From an uncultured cyanobacterium (GTDB lineage Bacteria > Cyanobacteriota > Cyanobacteriia > PCC-6307 > Cyanobiaceae): 32,859 bases of DNA. The stretch spans positions 1-32,859 of the forward strand of contig CAIJRN010000002.1 of NCBI GenBank assembly GCA_903823115.1, written 5' to 3'. Of this stretch, positions 32,721-32,859 are shown piece after piece. The translations under genes and the position numbers were made by a program. Under the pieces are notes generated by a model, which worked only from the letters and a program-made list of their open reading frames with translations, ran no database searches and had not been told where the DNA came from. The first letter of the stretch is position 1. Each line of letters opens with the position of its first letter.

Positions 32721-32859
32721 TGAGCTGGTCTGGCTTTTCTGGACAGGGTCCATCGTTAACCTCTGAGGCGGGGCACCGCCCCTTGAAGGGGGCTCCCACC
32801 CATGAGCAAGCGCCGAACCCATAGTCCCGAGTTCAAGGCCAAGGTCGCCATGGAGGCGA
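32721..32859 (+). mobile_element. left end of an IS3-family insertion sequence, runs off the window
   Basis: The start of orfA (ATG 32802) marks an IS3-family element. The probable left terminus is near 32721, where TGAGCTGGTCTGGC begins with the TG typical of IS3 ends, directly next to the truncated secreted-protein frame. The boundary is inferred, since the right end is outside the window. Confidence 0.55.
32802..32859 (+). CDS. IS3-family transposase OrfA, N-terminal fragment
   Basis: Nineteen codons are visible: the peptide opens MSKRRTHSPEFKAKVAMEA. This is the usual first helix of IS3-family OrfA proteins, which carry a helix-turn-helix that binds the element ends. The rest of OrfA and OrfB are beyond the window. 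OrfA would normally be fused to OrfB by a -1 frameshift to make the DDE transposase. Confidence 0.85.
   Translation, partial: MSKRRTHSPEFKAKVAMEA

Noticed and set aside
1..32859. CRISPR arrays
   Set aside because: No series of regularly spaced repeats was found; the only direct repeats are the short ones listed.
1..32859. Enrichment of the HIP1 palindrome GCGATCGC as proof of a cyanobacterium
   Set aside because: Only about three copies were spotted (near 2502, 8027 and 11104), too few to carry the assignment.

Overview
The window reads as chromosomal DNA of a GC-rich, unicellular cyanobacterium of the Synechococcus/Cyanobium type. The evidence is a cyanobacterial-style PEP-CTERM protein beside an HpsJ-like membrane protein, an UppP whose core resembles picocyanobacterial copies, and a generally dense GC-rich layout. 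The genus assignment is inference; there is no rRNA, tRNA or CRISPR array in the window to fix it.

Layout. At 1-3347 there is a fragment of an unknown gene and two tandem exported DUF1254/DUF1214 proteins. At 3672-6115 there are a DUF347 membrane protein, an UppP-type phosphatase and a small hypothetical protein. At 6948-9406 an HpsJ-like protein diverges from an exported PEP-CTERM metzincin protease and a second exported protein. At 9453-15864, all on the minus strand, lie an Mg2+ P-type ATPase (MgtA type), the AMPylase SelO and a slipin. From 14.1 kb to about 21 kb the DNA is an accessory, decaying tract. It holds relics of an IS1182-like transposase, a DUF932 protein, a tyrosine integrase and a vWA protein, plus an AT-rich island (about 17.1-19.2 kb) with small secreted proteins and one membrane-anchored hypothetical. 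At 21.0-26.5 kb is a compact signalling locus: a DctP-like solute-binding protein, a membrane PAS-GGDEF cyclase translationally coupled to it, a PAS protein with a broken GGDEF motif, and a divergent NarL-type regulator and histidine kinase pair. At 26.5-27.4 kb are a hypothetical protein and a ribbon-helix-helix protein that share an upstream sequence element. At 27.6-32.3 kb an exported formylglycine-generating enzyme overlaps an exported Cys-type arylsulfatase and diverges from an outer-membrane barrel. The window ends in an IS3-family element that has cut the 5' end off a small cysteine-rich secreted protein.

Two assemblies look like working systems. The first is the DctP/cyclase/two-component locus. 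Its kinase has one membrane segment and no recognisable sensor domain, and no TRAP permease genes are present, so the binding protein may be the sensor for both c-di-GMP and phosphorelay outputs. The second is the sulfatase-maturase pair, in which both enzyme and activator carry export signals, next to an outer-membrane protein that could admit sulfated substrates. Several minus-strand genes here have open frames running antisense across them; these were treated as shadows.
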